Below are positions 1 through 6,639 of a DNA stretch of 11,115 nt, piece by piece; the stretch's first letter is position 1, and every line of letters starts with the position of its first letter. The DNA is from an uncultured Ruminococcus sp. (lineage in GTDB: Bacteria; Bacillota; Clostridia; Oscillospirales; Ruminococcaceae): NCBI GenBank assembly GCA_902772615.1, contig CACYBC010000183.1, positions 1-11,115 of the forward strand. Direction: 5' to 3'. Both the position numbers and the translations under genes were made by a program. The notes under the pieces are model-generated. The model was given only the letters and a program-made list of their open reading frames with translations, did no database searches and was not told the origin of the DNA.

Positions 1-1
1 G

Positions 2-883
2 AGCGGCGGCGGTCTTCGCACATACGGCCAGGGAGGCGGCTGCATACCTCTCGAAAAAGCTCTGAGCAACGGTGAGGATTTCTTCAGCACATACGGGATC
101 AGTGACCTGGCTGCAGCCCGCGCGATGGATGCCGAGGAGCTGAACAGGATCGGTATGGAATATGTCAGGAAGAACCGATTCGAGCCTGTCATCGACGGAG
201 TGTTCCTGCCGGAAGATCCTTCCAACACAATGGCCAGAGGGAACTATCCGGACATCAGTTACCTGTTCGGCTGCACCGGTTCCGAAGGAGATATTCCTGC
301 TCCGGGTTATGCACCGCCCAGAAATCTGAAAGAGCTCAGGGAATACGGGATGTTCCGATACGGAGAAAAGTACATCGATGAGTACCTCGCTCTCTGCGGA
401 TGCAGGGACGATGCGGAAGTAGACATGCTCTCCCACACGGACGACTCCTTCCGCGGCCGCTTCATGAACAACTATCTGTTTCTGGAGCAGCGCATCCGGG
501 CCGGAAAAAAGGACAACTGGATGTATGTCTTCGATGCTTCCATGCCGGGATGGGACCGTCCGGGATCCTTCCACTCTTCTGAGCTGTGGTTCGTGTTCGA
601 GACCCTTGCAAAATGCTGGAGGCCTTTCAAAGGCAAACACTATGATCTTGCCAGGATCGTCTGCAACTACTGGACCAACTTTGCGCGGACCGGAAACCCG
701 AACGGCCTTGACGCCGACGGGACTCCAATGCCCGAATGGAAGAGCGCCACGGCAGAAGACCACTACATACACTATCTGAATGAAGACAGGATCGGAGCAT
801 ACGGCAAAGGCGATTCTGATCTTGTCAGATTCCGCACCCGGGTCACATTTGAACAGCTCAGGGACAAGGGCATAATAGAGTAG
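2..883 (+). CDS. Type-B carboxylesterase, C-terminal part (5' end outside window)
   Basis: The frame is open from base 2, so the gene starts upstream; 293 residues are visible, against about 500 for the family. These alpha/beta-hydrolases cleave carboxylic esters with a Ser-Glu-His triad. The first visible residues (SGGGLR) match the stretch shortly after the GxSxG nucleophile elbow, so the serine lies outside the window. The acid is the Glu in GCTGSEGD (codon 284-286) and the histidine is in SFHSSELWFVF (codon 572-574), a close match to the family's FHxxEL motif. The ending NFARTGNPNG, then a P-x-W, is also typical. No internal stop or frameshift is seen. An internal ATG at 125 is not the start, because conserved sequence continues upstream in frame. 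The gene is followed by a strong hairpin and is not part of the operons downstream. The natural substrate cannot be told. Confidence 0.9.
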   Translation, partial: SGGGLRTYGQGGGCIPLEKALSNGEDFFSTYGISDLAAARAMDAEELNRIGMEYVRKNRFEPVIDGVFLPEDPSNTMARGNYPDISYLFGCTGSEGDIPAPGYAPPRNLKELREYGMFRYGEKYIDEYLALCGCRDDAEVDMLSHTDDSFRGRFMNNYLFLEQRIRAGKKDNWMYVFDASMPGWDRPGSFHSSELWFVFETLAKCWRPFKGKHYDLARIVCNYWTNFARTGNPNGLDADGTPMPEWKSATAEDHYIHYLNEDRIGAYGKGDSDLVRFRTRVTFEQLRDKGIIE

Positions 884-893
884 TCCATAAGGA

Positions 894-943
894 ATAAACA
901 AAGAAATGACTTTCCTTTACCGGAAAGTCATTTCTTTGTTTAT
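894..943. terminator. Bidirectional rho-independent terminator between convergent genes
   Basis: Bases 894-915 and 922-943 are perfect reverse complements (22 bp) around a 6-base loop (916-921). The outer part of the stem is A-rich on the left and T-rich on the right, so each strand reads a GC-containing stem followed by a T-rich stretch. It sits 10 bases after the esterase stop and 12 bases beyond the stop of the M23 gene on the other strand, which fits termination in both directions. Confidence 0.88.
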
Positions 944-955
944 ATTCTGAGAGCT

Positions 956-2245
956 CTATTCCAGATCGAATATCCCGCTGGTCCCCGTGAAAGTCGCCCA
1001 CGGATCGATGCTGTTGTCGTGCACCATTACATTGAAGTGCAGATGCGGCCCCGTGGCATATCCGGTAGATCCGACCTGCCCTATCTCGCTTCCTTCCTCT
1101 GCGAAGTCTCCCTGTGCAACACTCAGCTTTGACATGTGGAAATAGTAAGTCCTCACTCCCAGGCCGTGGTCCATGACCACAGTGTATCCGGATACGCCGT
1201 TATAGCCGGCCACTATCACATATCCCGATGCCGCTGCCAAGACCGGCGTCCCCTCTGCGTTTGCAATATCTATGCCTACGTGCCTTGTGGGCACCGGATC
1301 GTCATTGGTGTAGCGGAAGAGTCCAAACTTGGTAGTGACCGTTCCTCCTACGGGCTGGGTAAAGCAGTCATCATAAAACCTTTCGGGATACCACGATTCA
1401 TAGGTCTTCCTCATCATTGAGTTGTATTCGTTCCTGTTGTCGCTGTTCCCGACAGTGGAGCTCACTGTTTCGACCGGGATGATCAGATGCTGCTCGGGAT
1501 ACTGTTCTTCTTCTACTGTGAAGCAGAACTCGCTGGTCCCCTCTTCCGAGCTGATGATTCCCGTGTACGATCCAGGTGCGGTGCTGTAACTTATACTGAA
1601 CAATCCCCTGGCGTAACCGCGTTCATCAGTCACCAGCGGAAACGGTGCCGCAAGGTCCCCTGCAGATATGGATACTTCTCCTCTGACACCGGAACCGGTA
1701 ACGGGTATGACGCTGCCCTGCTTTATGTGATCAGTCGCAAAAGATATCTTCATGGGCACCGCATACTCCAGCCGTGCCGCAAAGCGTTCCTCTCCGGACA
1801 CTTTCAGTTCTTCGCCCTGCGGAGTGACAACTGTACCGTCTATACTGCATACTGCTTCCAGCCGGTATTGACCGTTCTCAGGGAAAAAGTCCGGAAACTG
1901 TACTGCCGTTCCGGAAAAAACGATCTCTTCTCCTGAATAGACTGTGATATTAGTTTCACTCACATATCCGTCCGGAACGATAACAGTCTGGCTCATGTCC
2001 GTTATCCTGATGTTTCCCGTGTTTTCCTCGGAGTAGAAGTACCTTCTCCACCCCGCCTTGATCTTGGCTCTTGTCAGTCTCAGTCTTTCATTTCCGACAG
2101 ACAGTGAATCCCGGCTGAAGATATCTGCCATCGCTTCCTCGCGATCCCTCGATCTTTCAATGTACCCAGGAAGAAAAAAGGCCGCAGCAATAACCACAGC
2201 CACTGCTGTGACAGCCAGATACTGCATCTTCCTGCTTTTCGGCAT
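956..2245 (-). CDS. Membrane-anchored M23-family metallopeptidase
   Basis: This encodes a 429-residue probable cell-wall endopeptidase that cuts peptide cross-links in peptidoglycan outside the membrane. A short basic N-terminus (about residues 1-7) is followed by one hydrophobic segment (about 8-28), so the protein is probably anchored with its bulk outside. Residues about 45-265 look beta-rich and Ig-like, and an acidic and Asn-rich linker follows. The M23 domain fills the C-terminus (about 300-425). Zinc ligands H322 and D326 (HVGID) and H403 (HLHF) are present, with catalytic H370 (YFHMS) and H401, so it should be active. GTG at 2251 would add two residues, but it lies 1 base from GGAGG; ATG at 2245 has 7-base spacing and is preferred. 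It is monocistronic, divergent from the thioredoxin gene and convergent with the esterase. Its role (growth, division or spore wall) cannot be told. Confidence 0.93.
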   Translation of the reverse strand: MPKSRKMQYLAVTAVAVVIAAAFFLPGYIERSRDREEAMADIFSRDSLSVGNERLRLTRAKIKAGWRRYFYSEENTGNIRITDMSQTVIVPDGYVSETNITVYSGEEIVFSGTAVQFPDFFPENGQYRLEAVCSIDGTVVTPQGEELKVSGEERFAARLEYAVPMKISFATDHIKQGSVIPVTGSGVRGEVSISAGDLAAPFPLVTDERGYARGLFSISYSTAPGSYTGIISSEEGTSEFCFTVEEEQYPEQHLIIPVETVSSTVGNSDNRNEYNSMMRKTYESWYPERFYDDCFTQPVGGTVTTKFGLFRYTNDDPVPTRHVGIDIANAEGTPVLAAASGYVIVAGYNGVSGYTVVMDHGLGVRTYYFHMSKLSVAQGDFAEEGSEIGQVGSTGYATGPHLHFNVMVHDNSIDPWATFTGTSGIFDLE

Positions 2246-2252
2246 GCGCACA

Positions 2253-2257
2253 CCTCC
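2253..2257 (-). promoter_or_regulatory. Ribosome binding site deciding the M23 gene start
   Basis: On the minus strand this reads GGAGG. It stands 7 bases before ATG at 2245 but only 1 base before the in-frame GTG at 2251, so the ATG is the likely start. Confidence 0.75.
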
Positions 2258-2275
2258 ATTTATCTCTCAGCTTTA

Positions 2276-2284
2276 ATTGTAGCA
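2276..2284 (-). promoter_or_regulatory. Putative extended -10 promoter for the M23 gene
   Basis: The minus strand reads TGCTACAAT, an extended -10 element (TGnTAnAAT), about 19 bases upstream of the GGAGG. No good -35 box is seen at the usual distance, as is common with extended -10 promoters. It was assigned by eye. Confidence 0.45.
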
Positions 2285-2327
2285 TGCCGCACATTCTTTT
2301 CAGTACCGCAGCGTTTCCTGTTTGCAA

Positions 2328-2333
2328 TATAAT
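2328..2333 (+). promoter_or_regulatory. Putative -10 box for the thioredoxin/CXXC/ferredoxin operon
   Basis: A perfect TATAAT lies 35 bases before the chosen GTG start at 2368. No convincing -35 box is seen 16-18 bases upstream. Transcription would begin near 2340 and give a short leader of about 28 bases. Confidence 0.4.
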
Positions 2334-2354
2334 GTATTTATAAGATGTGTTTAT

Positions 2355-2360
2355 GAGGAG
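2355..2360 (+). promoter_or_regulatory. Ribosome binding site deciding the thioredoxin gene start
   Basis: GAGGAG is followed by 7 bases and then GTG at 2368. The upstream in-frame codons GTG 2347 and ATG 2353 lie before or against this site, so they are unlikely starts. Confidence 0.65.
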
Positions 2361-2367
2361 CTTGAAA

Positions 2368-3006
2368 GTGACACAGAAGAGGATCATTTACATACTGCTT
2401 GCCGTGATTACAGCTCTGTCTCTTTGTTCCTGCGGAAACAAAGGATCAGAGGTTCAGGATGAGGTCGTTGGATTCATCAGCGATCAGGACTACCGTTACA
2501 GCGGAAACGGGTACGGAGGGTTTCCCTCTCTTGAGACCTTTACCGCGATCACAGATGACGAAGGTTCTTTTTCTGCGGATGATCTGGCCTCCCGGGATAT
2601 GACCCTGATCAACATCTGGGCCACCTGGTGCGGTCCCTGTCTGAGAGAGATGCCGGAACTCTCGGAATTCGCACAGCTGCTCCCGGAGAGCATAGGTTTC
2701 GTGACGATATGCGTGGACGGTTATGAAGATACGGACAATATGGAATCGATCCTGAAGAAAGCAGGCTATAAAGGTATCACGGTCATCTCAGGATCCGGAG
2801 ACATAGGCAATCTTGTCGCATCGGCGCTGTATGTTCCCACAACGGTATTCGTAGACAGCAAAGGTCAGATAGCCGGATCACTGGTCGGTTCACCGCGGGA
2901 TAACCTCTCCGGAAACTATCTTGCAGCCCTCAACAGAGTTCTTGAAGCATCAGGACTGCAGCGGATATCTCTGCCCGGCGTAGAGGAGGCCGTTCCTAAT
3001 GAATGA
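2368..3006 (+). CDS. TlpA-like thioredoxin-fold lipoprotein
   Basis: This encodes a 212-residue extracytoplasmic thiol-disulfide protein. From the GTG at 2368 it begins with a classic lipoprotein signal: basic Gln-Lys-Arg, a hydrophobic stretch, then the lipobox LCSC with the lipidated Cys at residue 22. The thioredoxin fold follows, with IWATWCGPCLREMPEL containing the redox pair C88 and C91, and the cis-Pro loop near VPTTVF. This places it with TlpA/ResA-type membrane-tethered reductases rather than with cytoplasmic thioredoxin. Its end overlaps the start of the CXXC mini-gene (ATG at 2999), and a membrane polyferredoxin follows, so it probably receives electrons through that partner in place of CcdA. 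Client proteins are unknown; extracellular disulfides or peroxides are possible. The longer forms starting at 2347 or 2353 would weaken the signal peptide. Confidence 0.9.
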   Translation: MTQKRIIYILLAVITALSLCSCGNKGSEVQDEVVGFISDQDYRYSGNGYGGFPSLETFTAITDDEGSFSADDLASRDMTLINIWATWCGPCLREMPELSEFAQLLPESIGFVTICVDGYEDTDNMESILKKAGYKGITVISGSGDIGNLVASALYVPTTVFVDSKGQIAGSLVGSPRDNLSGNYLAALNRVLEASGLQRISLPGVEEAVPNE

Positions 3007-3163
3007 GAATAAGACGAAAGAAGACAGGAGGATTGCTGCGCTGAGGATCTTTTTCCTGATCCTGGCAGCGGTTCTCATCATCATTGGTCTGCTCAACAAA
3101 GAATACATTACAGTTCTGAACAAGGCGGTAAGGATATGTCTGGAATGCATAGGGATAGGGTGA
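2999..3163 (+). CDS. CD1871A-family CXXC membrane mini-protein
   Basis: This short gene encodes 54 residues. A charged N-terminus (about 1-16) is followed by one hydrophobic segment (about 17-32), a short VLNKAVR stretch, and the ending ICLECIGIG with C47 and C50 forming a CXXC. This matches what I know of the CD1871A-family CXXC-motif proteins of Clostridia, which are about this size and carry the same C-terminal ICLECIGIG. The start ATG overlaps the last codons of the thioredoxin gene, and the stop overlaps the possible GTG start of the ferredoxin gene by the pattern GTGA, so translation is probably coupled. The position between a thioredoxin lipoprotein and a membrane polyferredoxin suggests that the cysteine pair passes electrons across or at the membrane. 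No function has been proven for the family as far as I know. Confidence 0.85.
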   Translation: MNENKTKEDRRIAALRIFFLILAAVLIIIGLLNKEYITVLNKAVRICLECIGIG

Positions 3164-4071
3164 GATCTTCCGTATCTCGGCAGAAGGTACGGACAGTTAT
3201 ACAGCTCTGCTCTGCAGTTCTCTTCAACGGTTTTTTATCCGGTCTTAAGAACGTGAGGATATTTACCGGAAAGACGAAGTCTTTCTGCGTTCCTGTACTC
3301 AACTGCTATTCATGCCCGGCTGCCCTTGGCTCATGTCCGATCGGATCGCTCCAAGCCGTTCTCGGATCAGCAGGCGGAAGATTCCCGTTCTATGTACTGG
3401 GTTCCCTGATGCTCTTCGGAGTCCTTCTTGGAAGACTGATCTGCGGTCTGTTATGCCCGTTCGGGCTGATCCAGGATCTCCTCTCAAGGATCCCCGTTAA
3501 AAAAGTCTCGCTGCCCGAAAAGGCTGACAGACATCTGCGATATGTAAAATACATATTGCTGGCAGTCTTCGTCATCGCTCTTCCCGCCTTTATCAGGGAT
3601 GACAGCGGAAGCTCTCTTCCGTGGTTCTGCAAGTTCATATGTCCGGCAGGTACTCTGGAAGGAGGCATCCCTCTTGTCCTGTTCAATAAGGATCTCAGGT
3701 CTCTCATTGGTCCTCTGTTCTGGTGGAAAGTCCTGCTGCTTGCAGCGATACTCACCGCTGCGGTTTTCATACCGCGTTTCTTCTGCAGATACATGTGCCC
3801 TCTCGGCGCATTTTATTCTCTTTTCAACAGGTTCAGTCTTGTGCGGATGTCCGTGAACACAGAGTCCTGCATCTCCTGCGGAAAATGCCGGGAAGTCTGT
3901 CCCATGTCAATCGATCCCGTGCATCAGATCAGCGGAGCCGAATGCATCCTGTGCGGCAGATGCAGGGATGTATGTCCCGCATCTTCGATCTCTCTGGATC
4001 CTCCGGCATTCAGAACTAAACCCGGAAGACCTCACGCTGAGGGCACGGAAGGCGGCTCCGCAACATCATGA
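3136..4071 (+). CDS. NapH/CcoG-like membrane 4Fe-4S polyferredoxin
   Basis: This encodes up to 311 residues of an integral membrane iron-sulfur protein. About four hydrophobic segments are seen (near 84-103, 136-152, 195-213, and a weaker one near 20-38). Cysteines occur at C51/C57/C60/C67, in the CGLLCPFG motif (C103, C107), at C165/C169 (WFCKFICPAG) and at C217/C221 (FFCRYMCPLG). These CxxxCP pairs are typical of NapH/CcoG/YccM proteins. Two complete 4Fe-4S ferredoxin motifs close the protein: C245-C248-C251-C255 and C270-C273-C276-C280. It probably moves electrons from a cytoplasmic donor through the membrane to the CXXC peptide and lipoprotein encoded upstream. The start is uncertain. ATG 3136 has AAGGA only 1 base away, ATG 3145 has it at 10 bases, and GTG 3160 overlaps the upstream stop by 4 bases. 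The longest form is given. No clear terminator follows. Confidence 0.87.
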   Translation: MSGMHRDRVRSSVSRQKVRTVIQLCSAVLFNGFLSGLKNVRIFTGKTKSFCVPVLNCYSCPAALGSCPIGSLQAVLGSAGGRFPFYVLGSLMLFGVLLGRLICGLLCPFGLIQDLLSRIPVKKVSLPEKADRHLRYVKYILLAVFVIALPAFIRDDSGSSLPWFCKFICPAGTLEGGIPLVLFNKDLRSLIGPLFWWKVLLLAAILTAAVFIPRFFCRYMCPLGAFYSLFNRFSLVRMSVNTESCISCGKCREVCPMSIDPVHQISGAECILCGRCRDVCPASSISLDPPAFRTKPGRPHAEGTEGGSATS

Positions 4072-4164
4072 ACGCTGCATGATCCCGCAAACTGCCTGTT
4101 TTAAAGGTAAAATCGCAATAAAGACGTTCTGCTGCAGGAGCTATTATTGTTGAATCTACCGCTA

Positions 4165-4192
4165 TTCAGATAAAGTCATTAAGTAGTAAAAT
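4165..4192 (+). promoter_or_regulatory. Putative promoter for the ECF transporter operon
   Basis: TTCAGA (4165-4170, 4 of 6 to the -35 consensus) is followed after 16 bases by TAAAAT (4187-4192, 5 of 6). It lies about 50 bases before the S-component start, in a 172-base AT-richer gap (4072-4243). The gap also holds a 6-bp inverted repeat (4206-4211 with 4217-4222) just ahead of the ribosome binding site. No known riboswitch class is recognised in the gap. Confidence 0.4.
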
Positions 4193-4205
4193 AGTATTCG
4201 TTAAC

Positions 4206-4222
4206 AGCTGATCAATTCAGCT
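4206..4222 (+). repeat. Short inverted repeat ahead of the S-component start
   Basis: AGCTGA (4206-4211) and TCAGCT (4217-4222) pair around a 5-base loop, 8 bases before the strong GGAGGAG at 4231-4237. It could be an operator half-site pair or a weak leader hairpin; it is short enough to be chance. Confidence 0.3.
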
Positions 4223-4243
4223 TTCATGTAGGAGGAGTCAATA

Positions 4244-4810
4244 ATGTCAAACAAAAATGTAGGAAAGAGCCTGGTCGGCGTATGGAATACAAAGACCATC
4301 GTCGCAGTTGCTATCGGAGCTGCCCTTTTCGGAGTACTTATGAACTACGGCGGAATCCCGGTGTTCACTAATACATCTCTCACCACAGCCATGATCGTTC
4401 CCGTGGTAGTCGGTGCAATGTACGGTGCTCTCCCGGCTGCAGTCGCTGCAGGCGTAGGCAATGTCATCGCTGACCTGATTGGCGGATGGGGCCTCTGGTT
4501 CGACTGGTCGATCGGCAACCTCTGCGCTGCCTGCTTCGTAGGCCTTGGCGCTTATATGCTGATGAACAGATTCTCCACCAAGAACGTTGTCATTTATATC
4601 GTTCTCTGTGTTCTCGGAAACGGCCTGGCATTCGGTGTCGTCACACCTATACTCACTGCTGTATTCTATGGAAGTGAGCTGAATGTAACATTCATCCAGG
4701 CGATTTACGGAAGCCTCAGCAACATCCTCGTTGAAGTAGTCGTAGGACTTCCCGTCCTCTATCTGCTCTCCAAGAGGACCGCTGCCCGCACAAATCTCGA
4801 GGAAGAATGA
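4244..4810 (+). CDS. ECF transporter S component (substrate-binding membrane protein)
   Basis: This encodes 188 residues, a normal size for an S component of an energy-coupling factor importer. About six hydrophobic segments are seen (roughly 17-35, 45-58, 60-77, 88-108, 114-136, 148-172). The first carries an AxxxA pattern (A23-A27), the helix-packing motif S components use to dock on EcfT. The pattern GAALFGV, then PVVVGAMYG, then WFDWSIGN resembles the PF07155/UPF0397 branch of S components, judged from memory and not from a search. The start ATG has a strong GGAGGAG 6 bases upstream. The ATPase and T-component genes follow after a terminator-like gap, so S may be made in excess. The substrate is not readable from the sequence. 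The SAM-hydrolase genes downstream suggest something on the methionine/SAM/adenosine axis, which is inference only. Confidence 0.87.
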   Translation: MSNKNVGKSLVGVWNTKTIVAVAIGAALFGVLMNYGGIPVFTNTSLTTAMIVPVVVGAMYGALPAAVAAGVGNVIADLIGGWGLWFDWSIGNLCAACFVGLGAYMLMNRFSTKNVVIYIVLCVLGNGLAFGVVTPILTAVFYGSELNVTFIQAIYGSLSNILVEVVVGLPVLYLLSKRTAARTNLEEE

Positions 4811-4828
4811 TCTGAATCAAAGCGAACC

Positions 4829-4858
4829 GCAAGCCGGCAGCCATAGCTACCGGCTTGC
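4829..4858 (+). repeat. Stem-loop upstream of the intra-operon terminator
   Basis: Bases 4829-4837 and 4850-4858 are perfect 9-bp reverse complements around a 12-base loop, inside which AGC/GCT (4839-4841, 4846-4848) can extend the stem. It ends 5 bases before the terminator stem. It may be part of a folded leader RNA together with that terminator. Confidence 0.6.
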
Positions 4859-4863
4859 ATACA

Positions 4864-4904
4864 GCCTCCGCGCATACAGATTGAGCGGAGGCATTAGTTT
4901 TTTT
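4864..4904 (+). terminator. Rho-independent terminator/attenuator between S and ATPase genes
   Basis: Bases 4864-4871 and 4885-4892 form an 8-bp GC-rich stem with a 13-base loop. Five bases later comes a run of seven T (4898-4904). It lies 53 bases after the S-component stop and about 25 bases before the ATPase start. The ATPase and T genes have no recognisable promoter of their own here, so they probably depend on read-through. This would make S more abundant than the A and T subunits. Confidence 0.75.
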
Positions 4905-4917
4905 GACAGTTTCTTAC

Positions 4918-4922
4918 AGGAG
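4918..4922 (+). promoter_or_regulatory. Ribosome binding site deciding the ECF ATPase start
   Basis: AGGAG is followed by 7 bases and then GTG at 4930. An in-frame TTG at 4903 lies in the terminator T run, with no ribosome binding site before it. Confidence 0.7.
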
Positions 4923-4929
4923 TAAAGAC

Positions 4930-6639
4930 GTGAAAGAACCGATCATCAGCTTTAAGAACTTCGGTTTCAGATACAAACAGCAGAAGAACCCTACACTGTT
5001 TGATATAGATCTTGATATCTATCCGGGAGAGAAGATACTGATCCTCGGAGCGTCCGGAAGCGGAAAAACCACTTTGTGCAACTGCATCAACGGACTCATT
5101 CCATTCTCCTATGAAGGCGAGATCACCGGGACATGTACCGTAAACGGGACAGAAACATCCTCTGCGTCGATATTCAGGCTTTCAGACAGTGTCGGCACTG
5201 TTCTTCAGGACACCGACGCCCAGTTCGTCGGCCTCTCGGTAGGCGAGGACATCGCCTTCTCTATGGAGAATGACATGGTCCCGAGAGCTGAGATGCTCCC
5301 TGTGATCGAGAAGAATGCCTCCATGGTAGGCATGCAGGACTTCATCGGCCATGTCCCATTTAACCTGTCTGGCGGTCAGAAGCAGAAAGTCGCCATCGCG
5401 GGCGTCTTCGGGAATGACGTGGAGATCCTTATCTTCGATGAGCCTCTGGCTTCACTGGATCCCCAGATGGGCATGACGGCAGTCGAGCTCATAGACGATA
5501 TATCGAAGGAAACGGGAAAGACCGTCATCATCATAGAGCACCGGCTGGAAGATGTCCTGCACCGGCATGTAGACAGAATCATCCTCATGTCGGCAGGGCG
5601 CATAGTAGCCGATATGTCGCCTGACGACCTGCTCCGCTCCTCCCTGCTCAGTGAGTACGGGATCAGAGAGCCTCTTTATCTCACCGCAATGAAATACGCA
5701 GGTTGTTCTCTTGATGACAATAATCTCTGCGATCTTGATGCTCTGGAGTTATCCTCCGATAACAAAGAAAGACTCAAGGCATTCTTCACGGAAGAAAGAG
5801 AAGCCGTTAAGGAGAACACAAATGAGCCTGTCGTGACTTTCAGTGATGTTTCATACTCATACGACAGCAGAAAAAAAGTACTCCGCGACATAAGTTTTGA
5901 GATAAGGCGCGGAGAAAGGATAGCTATCATAGGCAGAAACGGCGCGGGGAAATCCACCGCCGCTAAACTTCTGTGCGGCATAATCCGCCCCGACGCCGGC
6001 ACCATAATGCTGGAAGGCACCGACACTTCGACCCTGTCTGTCAAGGAGATAGGAGAAAAGGTCGGATATGTTATGCAGGATCCCAACACCATGATCGTAA
6101 AAGATATCATAAAGGATGAGGTAGGCCTGGCTCTGGAAATAAGAAGTATCCCGCAGGATGAAGCAGAGCGCAGGATCAATACCGCTCTGGAGACCTGCGG
6201 GCTTTACAGGATGCGAAACTGGCCGGTCGATTCCATCAGTTACGGTCAGAAAAAGCGTGTTACCGTTGCCTCCATGATGGCCATTGAGCCCGATATCTTC
6301 GTCCTGGACGAACCGACAGCCGGACAGGATTACCACAGTTATACCGAGATCATGAAATTCGTCAACACTCTCAACAGAGAATACGGGAAGACGATACTCT
6401 TCATAACGCATGACATGCATCTGGCGATAGAGAATACCGACAGAGCCATCGTCTTCTCGGACGGAGAACTGATCGCGTCTGACAGGGTGTTCTCGGTGCT
6501 CGCAGATCCGGATGTGATATCCCGCGCCAGTCTGAAGCAGACCTCCCTGTATACTCTGGCAGTCAAGCTTGGCCTCGATCCGGAGTCAACCATAAGGCAC
6601 TTCATAGAATACGAAAGGGAGGTTGAATCGCTTGAATAA
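4930..6639 (+). CDS. ECF transporter ATPase with two fused ABC domains
   Basis: This encodes 569 residues from the GTG start, holding two complete ATP-binding cassettes in one chain. The chain stands in for the EcfA1/EcfA2 pair that powers uptake. Domain 1 has Walker A GASGSGKTT (40-48), Q-loop VLQDTDAQF, signature LSGGQKQKV, Walker B ILIFDEP and the switch His in IIIEHR. A charged linker joins domain 2, with Walker A GRNGAGKST (about 335-343), Q-loop VMQDPN, signature ISYGQKKRV, Walker B IFVLDEP and ITHD. Both sites therefore keep the core catalytic residues. The second signature differs from LSGGQ, as is common in fused ECF ATPases. The gene overlaps the start of the T-component gene by 8 bases, so the two are translationally linked. 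Which substrate it serves depends on the S component upstream. Confidence 0.94.
   Translation: MKEPIISFKNFGFRYKQQKNPTLFDIDLDIYPGEKILILGASGSGKTTLCNCINGLIPFSYEGEITGTCTVNGTETSSASIFRLSDSVGTVLQDTDAQFVGLSVGEDIAFSMENDMVPRAEMLPVIEKNASMVGMQDFIGHVPFNLSGGQKQKVAIAGVFGNDVEILIFDEPLASLDPQMGMTAVELIDDISKETGKTVIIIEHRLEDVLHRHVDRIILMSAGRIVADMSPDDLLRSSLLSEYGIREPLYLTAMKYAGCSLDDNNLCDLDALELSSDNKERLKAFFTEEREAVKENTNEPVVTFSDVSYSYDSRKKVLRDISFEIRRGERIAIIGRNGAGKSTAAKLLCGIIRPDAGTIMLEGTDTSTLSVKEIGEKVGYVMQDPNTMIVKDIIKDEVGLALEIRSIPQDEAERRINTALETCGLYRMRNWPVDSISYGQKKRVTVASMMAIEPDIFVLDEPTAGQDYHSYTEIMKFVNTLNREYGKTILFITHDMHLAIENTDRAIVFSDGELIASDRVFSVLADPDVISRASLKQTSLYTLAVKLGLDPESTIRHFIEYEREVESLE
6617..6622 (+). promoter_or_regulatory. 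Ribosome binding site deciding the EcfT start
   Basis: GGGAGG lies inside the end of the ATPase gene. It directly abuts TTG 6623 and is 9 bases from TTG 6632, so the latter is the likely start. No nearby ATG is in frame. Confidence 0.65.

Noticed and set aside
4065..4083. Possible terminator after the polyferredoxin gene (ATCATG paired with CATGAT)
   Set aside because: The stem is only 6 AT-rich base pairs and no T run follows.
4072..4243. Possible riboswitch in the leader of the S-component gene
   Set aside because: I looked for SAM-I, TPP and preQ1-like core words and found none; only a short 6-bp inverted repeat is present.
4903..4908. TTGACA matching a perfect -35 box just before the ATPase gene
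   Set aside because: No -10 box is present 15-19 bases downstream, and the word is partly the terminator T run.
5857..6420. A 187-codon minus-strand open frame inside the ATPase gene
   Set aside because: It is antisense to the second ABC domain, whose motifs are intact; no recognisable domain.
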